A stretch of DNA of 62,642 nucleotides from a virus. Position 1 is the first letter of the stretch. Every line of letters starts with the position of its first letter. The stretch is from positions 1-62,642 of IMG/VR virus record IMGVR_UViG_3300046007_010469. The stretch is one strand, 5' to 3'. Shown piece by piece: positions 36,645 through 44,384 of the stretch. The notes beneath the pieces were generated by a model. That model worked only from the letters and a program-made list of their open reading frames with translations, was not told the DNA's origin and did no database searches. Both the position numbers and the translations under genes were made by a program.

Positions 36645-37278
36645 CTGTACGCTCCGCCCACTGGCTCAAGTCAGCTATGTCATCCATATTTACATTGCAC
36701 CACGGGTCGGTAATGACAAGTACCTCTCCCCGCAACATAAAGTTGCCACGGTGCATATCAAGACGACGACCCTCACAATCGTCATCATCATCCTGTTCAT
36801 TCTCACAATAGGTATTAGTGCCCATACCAAAAGGACGCCCGCTCTTTGCGTGAGTAGTATTTTCCTTAATGGCATTAACTACTTCTAGCAACTGCTGAGG
36901 ATTAGGAACTCGAGTCGGATAGGTATCAAGAAACTCCTGAGCTTCCTCATCTGAGTGATAGCCAAGCACGTAGTCACGGATAAAATCCGTAAGCGATTCG
37001 TCACTGTAGGTAGTAGGAGCCAGACGTTCCATCGTACACACATAGAACTCATTAGCAGAGTCGCTATAGAACGAGTGAATGTGCGGCACATGCGGGTTAT
37101 TGGAATAAGCGTCAATGACCAGCCCACGATAGTCCAACCACGGGTCATCCATATTAGTGCCAATCTTAATGGCAACATCTGAGTTGCTACGAGTAGCCAA
37201 AGCGGCGCTGTAGCAGCCAACCCCGAGAACAGCGTTACCTTGACGAGTGAGATTTCGGATGATGCGGTGGCCAGTCAT
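36628..37278 (-). CDS. Protein-kinase-like fold protein
   Basis: 216 residues. GVGCYSAALATRSNSDVAIK (glycine-rich start and Lys, ~19-38), a hinge-like FYVCTMERL, and RRLDMHRGNFMLRGEVLVIT with DPW (~171-193: HRGN like the catalytic loop, TDP like the DFG Asp). These suggest an atypical kinase of the type found in several phages. Whether it is active on protein is unknown. Confidence 0.65.
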   Translation of the reverse strand: MTGHRIIRNLTRQGNAVLGVGCYSAALATRSNSDVAIKIGTNMDDPWLDYRGLVIDAYSNNPHVPHIHSFYSDSANEFYVCTMERLAPTTYSDESLTDFIRDYVLGYHSDEEAQEFLDTYPTRVPNPQQLLEVVNAIKENTTHAKSGRPFGMGTNTYCENEQDDDDDCEGRRLDMHRGNFMLRGEVLVITDPWCNVNMDDIADLSQWAERTVDYCG

Positions 37279-37301
37279 AGTTATCTCCGTTGCTGATAAC
37301 T

Positions 37302-37331
37302 AAATATAACCTATCCAAGAGCTTAGAGCAA
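37302..37331 (-). promoter_or_regulatory. Promoter TTGCTC-N17/18-TATATT
   Basis: -10 at 37307-37302, -35 about 37331-37326; 24 nt above the kinase-like gene. Confidence 0.55.
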
Positions 37332-37344
37332 GTGTACAGTAACT

Positions 37345-37596
37345 TTAACGTTGTAGGTATTCTACAACGGATTCACGATAGTCGAGACTCCTCGCATACA
37401 ATACTACGAGAATAGCAGCTACAACTGCTACAAATCTGATACCAATTCCAAGCACTTCTAGCGGTGGCACTGTCAAAGGAATCCAGAAGATAAAGTGTAA
37501 TGTCAGGGCAGCTGCAATAATAATAACTGTGCTCATTATATAGGCTACAGTATAAGCAGACGCTAAAATATAGAGGTGTGCTAACACTTTTTTCAA
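37345..37596 (-). CDS. Membrane protein, two to three helices
   Basis: 83 residues: ILASAYTVAYIMSTVIIIAA, ALTLHFIFWIPLTV and GIGIRFVAVVAAILVVLYA. Overlaps the upstream stop by 4 nt. A holin role is possible given the class-I-like topology, but the endolysin is not adjacent. Confidence 0.55.
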   Translation of the reverse strand: MKKVLAHLYILASAYTVAYIMSTVIIIAAALTLHFIFWIPLTVPPLEVLGIGIRFVAVVAAILVVLYARSLDYRESVVEYLQR

Positions 37597-37982
37597 GTTA
37601 CTCTCCGCACAGTGATACCCGCAGTTTCTGCAATTTCACACATCATTTCAGTTCCACGACCTCCTGGAAACGCAATAACAATATCAGGTTTACCCTCTTC
37701 TAGCATTTGAGTATTACGTCGATATCCTGCAGACTTGCCGTATTGCTTCCAGTTAGCTGGAAAACTAAGGGTCATGACTTTATTTCGAATGGCCCAATCT
37801 TTAGCTAGGGTATCTGCTCCGCGCGCCTCTCCCTGAATAATAACTAAATCGGTAAACTCAGTTTTAAGACTATCTAAGATAGTGTTTAAATAACTAACTT
37901 CATCAGTATTAATAACTGTATATCCTTCTTCAGTTACCCGAGTGCCATACTCGCGACCGCCACATACCAACACTCTAGTCAT
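37593..37982 (-). CDS. DUF2493/SLOG-like protein (YspA-type)
   Basis: 129 residues. VLVCGGREYGT (residues 4-14), QGEARGADTLAKDWA (~50-64) and PANWKQYGKSAGYRRNTQML (~75-94), DIVIAFPGGRGTEMM. This is the SLOG-superfamily Rossmann fold that binds nucleotides or their derivatives. Phage members may sense or process signalling nucleotides; no substrate can be named. Confidence 0.8.
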   Translation of the reverse strand: MTRVLVCGGREYGTRVTEEGYTVINTDEVSYLNTILDSLKTEFTDLVIIQGEARGADTLAKDWAIRNKVMTLSFPANWKQYGKSAGYRRNTQMLEEGKPDIVIAFPGGRGTEMMCEIAETAGITVRRVT

Positions 37983-38349
37983 TTTTTAACTTCACCATAG
38001 TAGTTTCAACTTCAATACCTTTAGAGGCTAGCTCACGGTCACGAAGTTCTCGCATCTCTTCGTGAGTGTAGATTGCATTATGCAGCTCTAGATACCCACA
38101 TTCCATTCCCTGAACATACATGCCTGGACCAAATCCAAACACATTATACAGGACATAGCGATAAGATCCACGCTCTTTGATCTCGCCTTGATAGATACGT
38201 TTTACAACTGCGTAAAACGCATCTTCACGCTCAGTCTCGGTAAGAGAGTTCCACCAAGCGTCGTTCTTGACCTCATACTCCTTAACAGCTTCTTCCCATT
38301 CTCTTGAGGCATTTGAGAGCGCTTCAAGCAAGTTAGATTTGTTGCTCAT
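37975..38349 (-). CDS. Phage protein, unknown function
   Basis: 124 residues, helical N-terminus (ASREWEEAVKEYEVKNDAWW) and a central GSYRYVLYNVFGFGPGMYVQ. Resembles conserved T4-like phage proteins without known role. Coupled to the SLOG gene by 8 nt. Confidence 0.6.
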   Translation of the reverse strand: MSNKSNLLEALSNASREWEEAVKEYEVKNDAWWNSLTETEREDAFYAVVKRIYQGEIKERGSYRYVLYNVFGFGPGMYVQGMECGYLELHNAIYTHEEMRELRDRELASKGIEVETTMVKLKND

Positions 38350-38358
38350 TTTTAATAC

Positions 38359-38571
38359 TCAAAATAAGGTTGTTTGCATAGGACAGTACGAATTATAGCA
38401 TTTATAGTTCATAGCTCCCTTCCATTCCATACCACATTTCCCACATTTTATAGTTTGCGAATCTAGCTTTATGGGATGGATGGGAGGAACAGCTCTAATT
38501 TGCATTTCAATATCGTCTAGCCGTTTCAGCACTTGTCTAAGTAAATCACTAAGACTAGGCTCATGTTCCAT
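38359..38571 (-). CDS. Small zinc-ribbon protein
   Basis: 70 residues from the ATG at 38571, preceded by GGGGAGGCTCGC. Helical N-terminus (LSDLLRQVLKRLDDIEMQI) and a C-terminal ribbon CGKCGMEWKGAMNYKCYNSY with C-P. Could bind nucleic acid. Overlaps the upstream stop by 11 nt. Confidence 0.6.
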   Translation of the reverse strand: MEHEPSLSDLLRQVLKRLDDIEMQIRAVPPIHPIKLDSQTIKCGKCGMEWKGAMNYKCYNSYCPMQTTLF

Positions 38572-38800
38572 GCGAGCCTCCCCAAGTAGGTTTAACAACT
38601 TGTGACACACTTTTGGTTGCTATCTCAATTTTAGGATGAGCTGAGATAACTTCTTCAATCTTCGGTTCATAGGTCACTCGAATCTTACGACCCAATTCAT
38701 ACAAAGTATCTTTATCCGGGTTGTATCCGTGCTGCTCCAGTTCGTCAAGAGACTTGAGCAGATAAGCACGGTCTAGCAGTAGTACATATTTATAATTCAT
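38561..38800 (-). CDS. Small protein, unknown function
   Basis: 79 residues (MNYKYVLLLDRAYLLKSLDE...). Helix-rich N-terminal half; C-terminal strands (KIRVTYEPKIEEVIS). No family recognised. Confidence 0.55.
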   Translation of the reverse strand: MNYKYVLLLDRAYLLKSLDELEQHGYNPDKDTLYELGRKIRVTYEPKIEEVISAHPKIEIATKSVSQVVKPTWGGSHGT

Positions 38801-38809
38801 TTTATCCTC

Positions 38810-39433
38810 TTAGAAAAAAGCGTGTAGCAATTCACGTTCGCGTTCGACGTCCTCACGACTACGTGGGACAACACCAAATTCTAGCTGCATCATGTTTGCT
38901 GTATCAATGCGTAGATGTTTGCATCCATCTTTAAAATGCTTCCAAGTCAAACCATCATTATAGTCTGGAATGATAGCATGAGCCTTCGCATCTATATCTT
39001 CAATCCACGGTACAGAATAATTATTAATAGCGGCAATAGAACTATCATCATCTACAATGAGATAGTTATCGCCGTCTCGACCGTAGTCCTCAACCCACAA
39101 ACCAACGTTATGCAGTTTGTTAGAAGTAAGACGGAACGGAGTTACTGGATGACTATGATACTGAAAGTTTAAATCGTTACTCGCCATGATATGCTTGACA
39201 AACTCAACTGCGCGTTCACTGCGAAAAGCCCAAGTAGTGCTGAACACAATCTGCGCAGATGAGTAGGTAGACCAGAGCTGAAACATGCGCACAGCAACCG
39301 GGTCAAAATAAGGTACAAGCCCATCAGGCGAACCAGCCATAAAATCTGCAACAGCTTTGCGGTTACGGTCAAAGAGGTGCATCTTGCCTGGCAGGAGCAC
39401 TCCGTCGATATCCACAAAGATAATATTACGCAT
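38810..39433 (-). CDS. HAD-like phosphatase domain protein
   Basis: 207 residues from the ATG at 39433. HAD motif I is IIFVDIDGVLL (residues 3-13), motif II Ser/Thr in IVFSTTWAF, and motif IV YLIVDDDSS. Longer cap region than the small HAD proteins elsewhere in the window. Starts within the stop region of a 54-residue upstream gene. Confidence 0.7.
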   Translation of the reverse strand: MRNIIFVDIDGVLLPGKMHLFDRNRKAVADFMAGSPDGLVPYFDPVAVRMFQLWSTYSSAQIVFSTTWAFRSERAVEFVKHIMASNDLNFQYHSHPVTPFRLTSNKLHNVGLWVEDYGRDGDNYLIVDDDSSIAAINNYSVPWIEDIDAKAHAIIPDYNDGLTWKHFKDGCKHLRIDTANMMQLEFGVVPRSREDVERERELLHAFF

Positions 39434-39590
39434 TTTTCTGTTCCTCAACAGCCGCTACATACAAATCAGTTTGACGAGCTTTTTGATAAGCAATCACTAG
39501 TGCAGACATCAACCCGTCAGCTAAAAAAGTATAGGTTTGTGAGTGCTCAAAAGTAGTTGGGTGGTGTAGATAAGCTAGAAATTTTTTCAA
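39426..39590 (-). CDS. 54-residue protein (TTG start)
   Basis: Opens TTG-KKFLAYLHHPTTFEHSQ and continues TYTFLADGLMSALVIAYQKA to a stop overlapping the HAD start by 8 nt. The ribosome site is weak, but the frame fills an otherwise empty gap and couples to both neighbours. Confidence 0.45.
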   Translation of the reverse strand: MKKFLAYLHHPTTFEHSQTYTFLADGLMSALVIAYQKARQTDLYVAAVEEQKNA

Positions 39591-39595
39591 CGCAC

Positions 39596-39829
39596 TCAGC
39601 TTTCAGATTCAGCTACAATTTTTCTCAGTTGTTCGGCTGCATTAACAATGAGGTCGAGTTCCTCAAAACTCAAACGCACTTGCTGCATACCGCGGTTTTC
39701 AGTTTCTTGAGTCAGAGTGAGAAAGTATCCTTCATTGTCATCTTCCAACCTAACACGAGTTAGATTGTCTCCAAACATTAGGTTAGCACCTTCCAGGTGC
39801 ACGGCAAGTTCTGTAATGCTAATTTTCAT
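39596..39829 (-). CDS. Small protein, unknown function
   Basis: 77 residues from the ATG at 39829 (GAAGGAGATTAAA). Strands (ELAVHLEGANLMFGDNLTRV, EGYFLTLTQE) followed by a helix (FEELDLIVNAAEQLRKIVA). Upstream in-frame starts overlap another gene. Confidence 0.6.
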   Translation of the reverse strand: MKISITELAVHLEGANLMFGDNLTRVRLEDDNEGYFLTLTQETENRGMQQVRLSFEELDLIVNAAEQLRKIVAESES

Positions 39830-39830
39830 T

Positions 39831-40097
39831 TTAATCTCCTTCATAGCTAATAGTTTTGTCGGTCTTTTCATAGACTTGTTCCCAAGCGCAACCGTATGCT
39901 GGGCAGATGCGAACAAACTGAGGTAACTCATTAGCATCTGTCTCGCCGTGTCCACCAGTAAGAAAGTAGACTCCAGTCATCTCTGGGTGTGCGTGACGAA
40001 AACGAGCACGCTCACGCTCATAGAGATCGAGCGCTCTACGAAGATGTACAATTTGCTCAATTAACTGTTCGCGGGTCATGCCCTCTAAATCAGTCAT
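39831..40097 (-). CDS. Phage protein, unknown function
   Basis: 88 residues from the ATG at 40097 (CAGGAGACTTGC). TREQLIEQIVHLRRALDLYE is a coiled-coil-like helix, then a Cys-containing region (FVRICPAYGCAWEQVYEK). First gene below a consensus promoter. Confidence 0.6.
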   Translation of the reverse strand: MTDLEGMTREQLIEQIVHLRRALDLYERERARFRHAHPEMTGVYFLTGGHGETDANELPQFVRICPAYGCAWEQVYEKTDKTISYEGD

Positions 40098-40120
40098 GCA
40101 AGTCTCCTGTTTCATACTAT

Positions 40121-40149
40121 AATATAGCAAAAGAAAAAGCGGCTGTCAA
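40121..40149 (-). promoter_or_regulatory. Promoter TTGACA-N17-TATATT
   Basis: -35 40149-40144, -10 40126-40121. The -35 lies in the loop of the upstream terminator, fusing the two signals. Confidence 0.75.
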
Positions 40150-40160
40150 GCCGCTTTTTT
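40134..40160. terminator. Bidirectional terminator
   Basis: AAAAAGCGGC-TGTCAA-GCCGCTTTTTT; closes the unit ending at 40186. Confidence 0.85.
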
Positions 40161-40185
40161 GAATTTTTTACCTGCTTTAGAAGTA

Positions 40186-40599
40186 TTAGCTTTGATTTTG
40201 AGAGACGCGTGCTCGCAAATCGCTAGAACTAAACCTATGGTCTCTAGTATTGAAGTAGATACTAATACCGCGACGTTTACAAATCTCTCGACCAGTAAAA
40301 TCTTTATCCTTATACTCAATACCCATAACGCGCACATTAATCGGATACAGACCGAGTATATCTTCTAGGTCTTGTTCTGTCTGATAACAGACAATCTCAT
40401 CTACATACTTCACAGCCGATAGCTGGGCGTATCGCTCTACGAGCGTTTGCACAGGCCGATTCTTTTGTGGTCTATCTACCGAGGGGTCTACTTGTAGTCC
40501 ACAGATTAAATAGTCACACTGACTTTTGGCTTCCCGCAGCATCATAATATGACCCGCATGTAGCAAATCAAAAGTTGATGCGGTAAATCCAACTATCAT
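40186..40599 (-). CDS. Cytidylyltransferase-family nucleotidyltransferase
   Basis: 137 residues. GFTASTFDLLHAGHIMMLRE (residues 4-23) contains the HxGH nucleotide-binding motif, and HRFSSSDLRARV replaces the usual RxxSSS-like C-terminal signature. Closest to glycerol-3-phosphate cytidylyltransferase-like phage enzymes. It would make a CDP-activated alcohol. Follows dut with a 4-nt overlap. Confidence 0.8.
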   Translation of the reverse strand: MIVGFTASTFDLLHAGHIMMLREAKSQCDYLICGLQVDPSVDRPQKNRPVQTLVERYAQLSAVKYVDEIVCYQTEQDLEDILGLYPINVRVMGIEYKDKDFTGREICKRRGISIYFNTRDHRFSSSDLRARVSQNQS

Positions 40600-41111
40600 G
40601 CCCCAGTACTCCCAAATCCGCCTTTACGAGACGATTTTGGCTCTGGACGGTCTGTCATTTCTTCAATCTCGTAGGTTTCTGAACGAACCAACTCCCCTTG
40701 TGCGACTCTGTCGCCATCCTTAATCTCTACAATAGAGTCACTTAAGTTAAGTAGAGTGATGTAGGTAGGCTCAACATAATCGCTATCAATTACTCCTTCA
40801 CAGTTGATGAGAGTAATACCACTCTTTAGTGCCAGACCGCTGCGTGGATGAATACGCACTGAGAAACGCTCAGGAATATCCATAATAAGATTAGTCGGAA
40901 TAAGATATCGGTGTCCAGGACGTAGTGCAATACTACGAGAGTTGCCAACAGCTTCTAGGCCTACCACATTGAGCCAAGTATAGGATTTAATCTCAGCACC
41001 GGGAATCAATGAGGCACAGAGGTCAAAACAGGCGGAACCTTCTGTAGCAAAAGAGGGAAGCCGAGCTTCTGGATGAAGCCGAAAGAATTTGAGTGTGCGA
41101 CTTAAAAACAT
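40596..41111 (-). CDS. dut: dUTP diphosphatase
   Basis: 171 residues. Motif 1 EGSACFDL (~24-31), motif 2 HPRSGLALKSGI (~87-98), motif 3 EGVIDSDYVEP (~103-113), motif 4 GDRVAQGELV, motif 5 RKGGFGSTG at the C-terminus. A trimeric dUTPase, keeping uracil out of phage DNA. Motif 3 has VEP where most enzymes have RGE/N, slightly unusual. Confidence 0.9.
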   Translation of the reverse strand: MFLSRTLKFFRLHPEARLPSFATEGSACFDLCASLIPGAEIKSYTWLNVVGLEAVGNSRSIALRPGHRYLIPTNLIMDIPERFSVRIHPRSGLALKSGITLINCEGVIDSDYVEPTYITLLNLSDSIVEIKDGDRVAQGELVRSETYEIEEMTDRPEPKSSRKGGFGSTGA

Positions 41112-41284
41112 TATACACTAAATCCAATTGCTTCACAAAATCGCTCAAAATGAGCATAGAGCGTGTCAAGCTCGGTCTCATCGGTAATCTCAAACTCATA
41201 GCTCACGTTTTTAGGTTGAGACTCTATAAGACGAGTGTTCATTTCATCATAGGTGCTATAACGCAGTTCAATAGTACGGCTCAT
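41111..41284 (-). CDS. 57-residue protein, unknown function
   Basis: MSRTIELRYSTYDEMNTRLI begins a 57-residue beta-alpha protein ending FCEAIGFSV. GTGGAGGAATGCA is a strong ribosome site. It fills the gap between the 41281 gene and dut exactly. Confidence 0.6.
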   Translation of the reverse strand: MSRTIELRYSTYDEMNTRLIESQPKNVSYEFEITDETELDTLYAHFERFCEAIGFSV

Positions 41285-41556
41285 TGCATTCCTCCAGTGC
41301 TAAGATTATTTTTTGGGATTGCTTTCCAAATTGTAGAAGCCTCTACATACAGATAGGGACGATTAGTCTCTTCTTTATTCGGGTTATCAATCTTTACGAC
41401 TACCCGCTTACCTTTTCGAAAGGCTCGGAGCTGGTTCATTACTCGTGCCCCACTTTGCATATACTCTCTACGCAGGGCACGAGTGATACTACGACTGACA
41501 TTGCTGTGCAGCCCTTTAGAAGTGTAAGTTTTGCCAGAGGCTTTACCTTTTGCCAT
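41281..41556 (-). CDS. Conserved small basic phage protein
   Basis: 91 residues: MAKGKASGKTYTSKGLHSNV, then RSITRALRREYM and GKRVVVKIDNPNKEETNRPY. I recognise the NPNKEETN pattern from a basic protein conserved in many phages, probably nucleic-acid binding. No tested function known to me. Confidence 0.75.
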   Translation of the reverse strand: MAKGKASGKTYTSKGLHSNVSRSITRALRREYMQSGARVMNQLRAFRKGKRVVVKIDNPNKEETNRPYLYVEASTIWKAIPKNNLSTGGMQ

Positions 41557-41570
41557 TGTCTTTTCCTAGA

Positions 41571-42995
41571 TTAAGGGTTGTAACGAGGATTTAGTAGAGT
41601 TTTCAACATAACATTGTAGGGAGTGTAGTCTTCGAGGTCGTTTGCAAGAACACTCTGCATAACGCTAGGAGAAAATCCAGACACATGCGCGGTTCCACGG
41701 GAATCGAACTGTACCGGAGAACCGTTCTTATCATAACGAGCATTTAGGTTCCAGAAGACAATGCGAGGAACAGTATAGCCAACTGCTTCGTATTTACGCT
41801 TAATCATCTCCATAGCTGTATCGTCGTAGCGAGTGCACTGGTCGAACTGCATGTCAGAGAGGATAAGCAGTGTTGCAGGCATGTCTGCTTGAGGTACTCG
41901 ATACTTCAGAGCTACATCCAGAATGCGGTCAAATGCAGCGTGCAGATTAGTATTCATAGCCCACTTAGCACCGCTAAGCTGACGCATACGGCTGGACAGA
42001 TTGCCTTGCAAGTGCACAAACTCAGGAGCCCCACTAAAAGTCAAGATTAGGTCTTTAAACTTAGAACGGTTTTTTTCGCTGAGATAAACACCAAGAGCTA
42101 TTGCAACGTCAATCGGCTGCACAACGCCTGGAGCAGAGTAGCCCGCGTTACCCATCGAACCGCTTACATCTACCATCGGCAGAATGCTAGCGTCGCCTAC
42201 ATAGTTAGGCAGGGCTTGCCACTGAGCGTCTGCAACCGCAGCATTGCCACGGGCAACAGACTTAACAACATCGTGCGGGTAAACAGCACCAGCGTTAATC
42301 TTAACAGTAGGGTCACGCTGTTGAACAGGCTTTTGCAGCTCTCGAATATAGGTGCTGTACGCCTCTGGAGCGTTACACCCAAAAGCCTTTTGGTACCGAG
42401 CACTTGCAAGCGACGGAACATGTGAGAAGTTAATGGAATTCCACTCCTTAGCACACATCTGCGACTCGACTACCTTAGTAAGGCGAACGAGTAGCTTACG
42501 GTACTGCTTCGGAGACAGTTCAAGAAACCGAGTCAGCTCAGCGGCGACTGGACCTTTACGCGGCATCCATTTTGCACAAAGGGCGTTACCATCAGACAGT
42601 GCTTGCTTGATGAGAGCAAATGCAGCCTGACGATTAGTTGCATCACGATAAGTGAACAAATCGTCCCAACGACCGAGTTCCGGTATCTTGTGCATAAACT
42701 CTCCGGCCAGAGCTGGGTCGGTAGACTCTAGAGAGGAGAGTAGATTGCGAAAGGTCTGTCGCTCGCCAGCCCCGCCACGGATATCACGTGCCCATAGCAG
42801 AGTACGCACAGTGAGGTCTTCGCTCTCACCGAGCGCAGCATGAAGCTGAGAAGTTAAATCAACACCGCGGGCGCTGCCCACAGTAGAGAATAGGTCAAGG
42901 ATACGCGAACCGGTGTTAGCGTGAGCACGCATCCCGTTCTCAGTACGAGTTTCGGCAGTTTTAAGATGATTACGTACAGCAGCAGTAAAGTTCAT
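41571..42995 (-). CDS. DUF2828 / VWA-domain protein (Ro60-like organisation)
   Basis: 474 residues from the ATG at 42995 (GAAGGAAAATATC). Helical-repeat N-terminal ~270 residues with WARDIRGGAGERQTF, CAKWMPRKG and CAKEWNSINFSHVPSLA, all DUF2828 hallmarks. A VWA domain with MIDAS DVSGSMG and LSDMQFD follows. HEAT-like repeats plus VWA is also the plan of the RNA-binding Ro60 proteins. Its leader (43079-43014) shares an RNA element with the 1.6-kb RNA, suggesting it may bind RNA. Confidence 0.85.
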   Translation of the reverse strand: MNFTAAVRNHLKTAETRTENGMRAHANTGSRILDLFSTVGSARGVDLTSQLHAALGESEDLTVRTLLWARDIRGGAGERQTFRNLLSSLESTDPALAGEFMHKIPELGRWDDLFTYRDATNRQAAFALIKQALSDGNALCAKWMPRKGPVAAELTRFLELSPKQYRKLLVRLTKVVESQMCAKEWNSINFSHVPSLASARYQKAFGCNAPEAYSTYIRELQKPVQQRDPTVKINAGAVYPHDVVKSVARGNAAVADAQWQALPNYVGDASILPMVDVSGSMGNAGYSAPGVVQPIDVAIALGVYLSEKNRSKFKDLILTFSGAPEFVHLQGNLSSRMRQLSGAKWAMNTNLHAAFDRILDVALKYRVPQADMPATLLILSDMQFDQCTRYDDTAMEMIKRKYEAVGYTVPRIVFWNLNARYDKNGSPVQFDSRGTAHVSGFSPSVMQSVLANDLEDYTPYNVMLKTLLNPRYNP

Positions 42996-43013
42996 GATAT
43001 TTTCCTTCAATCT

Positions 43014-43079
43014 GGATTGTGTGTTTCGGTCTGATTATAAGTCAGATGCTCTTCGAGCGATTAGTTGCTGAAACAATCC
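43014..43079 (-). promoter_or_regulatory. Branched RNA element in the DUF2828 leader
   Basis: Minus strand: GGATTGTTTCAGCAACTAAT, hairpin GCTC-GAA-GAGC, hairpin TCTGA-N7-TCAGA, closing GAAA-CAC-ACAATCC. It ends about 18 nt above the start codon, next to the ribosome site, well placed for translational control. Confidence 0.6.
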
Positions 43080-43086
43080 TATATTC

Positions 43087-43224
43087 TTATTTATTTAGCC
43101 AATTTAGTGTTCTTTGAGCCCAGCTTCGAGTCTTATATCCTTGACGCCATGCTCTAGTACAATCTGGCCACATGACGTACCAAAGACCGTTAATCTCTTC
43201 GATGTAGCATTGTGAGTACATCAT
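43087..43224 (-). CDS. 45-residue protein
   Basis: MMYSQCYIEEINGLWYVMWP then DCTRAWRQGYKTRSWAQ. Tryptophan- and arginine-rich. AGAGGATTATGGT is the ribosome site. Unknown function. Confidence 0.5.
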   Translation of the reverse strand: MMYSQCYIEEINGLWYVMWPDCTRAWRQGYKTRSWAQRTLNWLNK

Positions 43225-43247
43225 ACCATAATCCTCTGTTATTTTAG

Positions 43248-43312
43248 CTGGATGACATATTTACCTTCTCAGATATGGTGAGAATTTTCAATGGTTTGCG
43301 GAAGTCATCCAA
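43248..43312 (-). ncRNA. Hairpin-rich leader element
   Basis: Closing stem GGATGAC / GTCATCC with an inner hairpin TTCTC-ACCATATCT-GAGAA. Lies just below a TATAAATA late-type promoter and above the 45-residue gene. May be a regulatory leader; no riboswitch class recognised. Confidence 0.4.
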
Positions 43313-43320
43313 TTGATAAT

Positions 43321-43328
43321 TATTTATA
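43321..43328 (-). promoter_or_regulatory. T4-late-like promoter TATAAATA
   Basis: Exact T4 gp55-type late element on the minus strand ahead of the DUF2828 unit. A single octamer in AT-rich DNA is weak evidence. Confidence 0.35.
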
Positions 43329-43359
43329 CGATATTTTTAACTAACATGCAAAGATATTT

Positions 43360-43434
43360 TTGGAGCGGGTAGGGGGATTCGAACCCCCGACATCAACCTT
43401 GGCAAGGTTGCGCTCTACCACTGAGCTATACCCG
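43360..43434 (-). tRNA. tRNA-Gly(GCC)
   Basis: Anticodon loop CTTGCCA, T-arm GGGGG-TTCGAAT-CCCCC, acceptor GCGGGTA/TACCCGC, CCA encoded. Confidence 0.95.
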
Positions 43435-43438
43435 CAAC

Positions 43439-43514
43439 TGGTACAGAATGGTGGAATCGAACCACCCCCGCTAGATCCACAATCTAGAGTGCTAACCTCT
43501 ATCACTAATTCTGC
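43439..43514 (-). tRNA. tRNA-His(GTG)
   Basis: Anticodon arm CTAGA-TTGTGGA-TCTAG, CCA encoded. Its 5' part overlaps the end of the 66-residue gene by about 22 nt. Confidence 0.9.
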
Positions 43515-43692
43515 GTAGTTGTTCTACTATCCAAGTGTATACAGAGATGCTAGGAAATAGCACACCCCAAAAAAGTAGATACCCAAGAAAACCAATCTCA
43601 CCCTCAGAACTGTTTTTTGATTTAGATGAGTGTGCACGAGTCCAGTATACGCCACTACTATGACTTTTCGGTTTTAGTCCACCTTGTCGCAT
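43492..43692 (-). CDS. Membrane protein overlapping tRNA-His
   Basis: 66 residues. Basic N-terminus and one membrane helix (IGFLGYLLFWGVLFPSISVY). AGGAGAGCTA precedes the ATG and a promoter stands at 43748-43720. The last seven codons lie in tRNA-His. Confidence 0.55.
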   Translation of the reverse strand: MRQGGLKPKSHSSGVYWTRAHSSKSKNSSEGEIGFLGYLLFWGVLFPSISVYTWIVEQLRRISDRG

Positions 43693-43719
43693 TAGCTCTC
43701 CTATTAGTTGTTATGTTTT

Positions 43720-43748
43720 AATATAACAAAAAAGAGAGTAAGATGCAA
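43720..43748 (-). promoter_or_regulatory. Promoter TTGCAT-N17-TATATT
   Basis: -35 43748-43743, -10 43725-43720; serves the membrane protein and the two tRNAs. Confidence 0.65.
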
Positions 43749-43855
43749 GCTAATTTTTTCTGTGAATTGTAAATTTTTAGTGACAGGACAGATAGATAAT
43801 GTATTTTTTCAGAAAATAGTACGGCAAGCAACCTAAACTAAAAAAATTTTGCTAC

Positions 43856-43884
43856 TTGCCTTTTGTTATATTTTACGCTATAAT
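43856..43884 (+). promoter_or_regulatory. Promoter of the curli-cyclase operon
   Basis: TTGCCT (43856-43861), 17 bp, TATAAT (43879-43884). The predicted transcript start (~43891) is only about 4 nt from the first ATG, so the first message is practically leaderless. Confidence 0.7.
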
Positions 43885-43894
43885 AGTTTTGAAG

Positions 43895-44383
43895 ATGAGA
43901 GTATTAGCTTTGGTATTTTTACTTGCCGGCTGCTCAATATCTACTCCTAAACCTACTACAGTCTTATCGCTATCTGGCGCAAATGCTTTAGTAGGATTAC
44001 ATGAAAAGAGTGATAGGGAATTCCTAAAATCCCTTATGGGGATTGACCCGGTAAGATATGAGTGGTGCGCGGCATTTGTAAACGCAATTTTAAGTAGAAA
44101 TGGAATACCGGGCTCTGAATCAGTGTCTGATAACCCTCTTTTGGCTCGAAGCTTTTTAGCCTGGGGAACTCCGGTAACGTCTCCTAAACGTGGAGATATA
44201 GTAATATTTCCAAGAGGCGACGAGAGTTGGCAAGGTCACGTAGGATTTTATAAAGGTAAAGTCTATCGAGACGGAGTTCTTTACTATATTATTCTTGGTG
44301 GAAATCAAAGTAATATAATATCCTATGAATTTTATCCCGCTAAATCTGCTCTAGGCATTAGACGCTGGATTGTGAAGGAATAG
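43895..44383 (+). CDS. NlpC/P60-like (TIGR02594-type) lipoprotein
   Basis: 162 residues. Lipobox MRVLALVFLLAGCS places it in the outer membrane. Catalytic region: MGIDPVRYEWCAAFVNAILS (Cys nucleophile), FLAWGTPVTSPKRGDIVIFP and WQGHVGFYKG (His), LGGNQSN. The family cleaves peptidoglycan peptides. First gene of an 11-gene plus-strand operon; it may open the wall for the secretion apparatus downstream. Confidence 0.85.
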   Translation: MRVLALVFLLAGCSISTPKPTTVLSLSGANALVGLHEKSDREFLKSLMGIDPVRYEWCAAFVNAILSRNGIPGSESVSDNPLLARSFLAWGTPVTSPKRGDIVIFPRGDESWQGHVGFYKGKVYRDGVLYYIILGGNQSNIISYEFYPAKSALGIRRWIVKE

Positions 44384-44384
44384 T

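Noticed and set aside
43248-43312. Known riboswitch
   Set aside because: No conserved core of a familiar class (glutamine, preQ1, SAM, purine) could be matched by eye.
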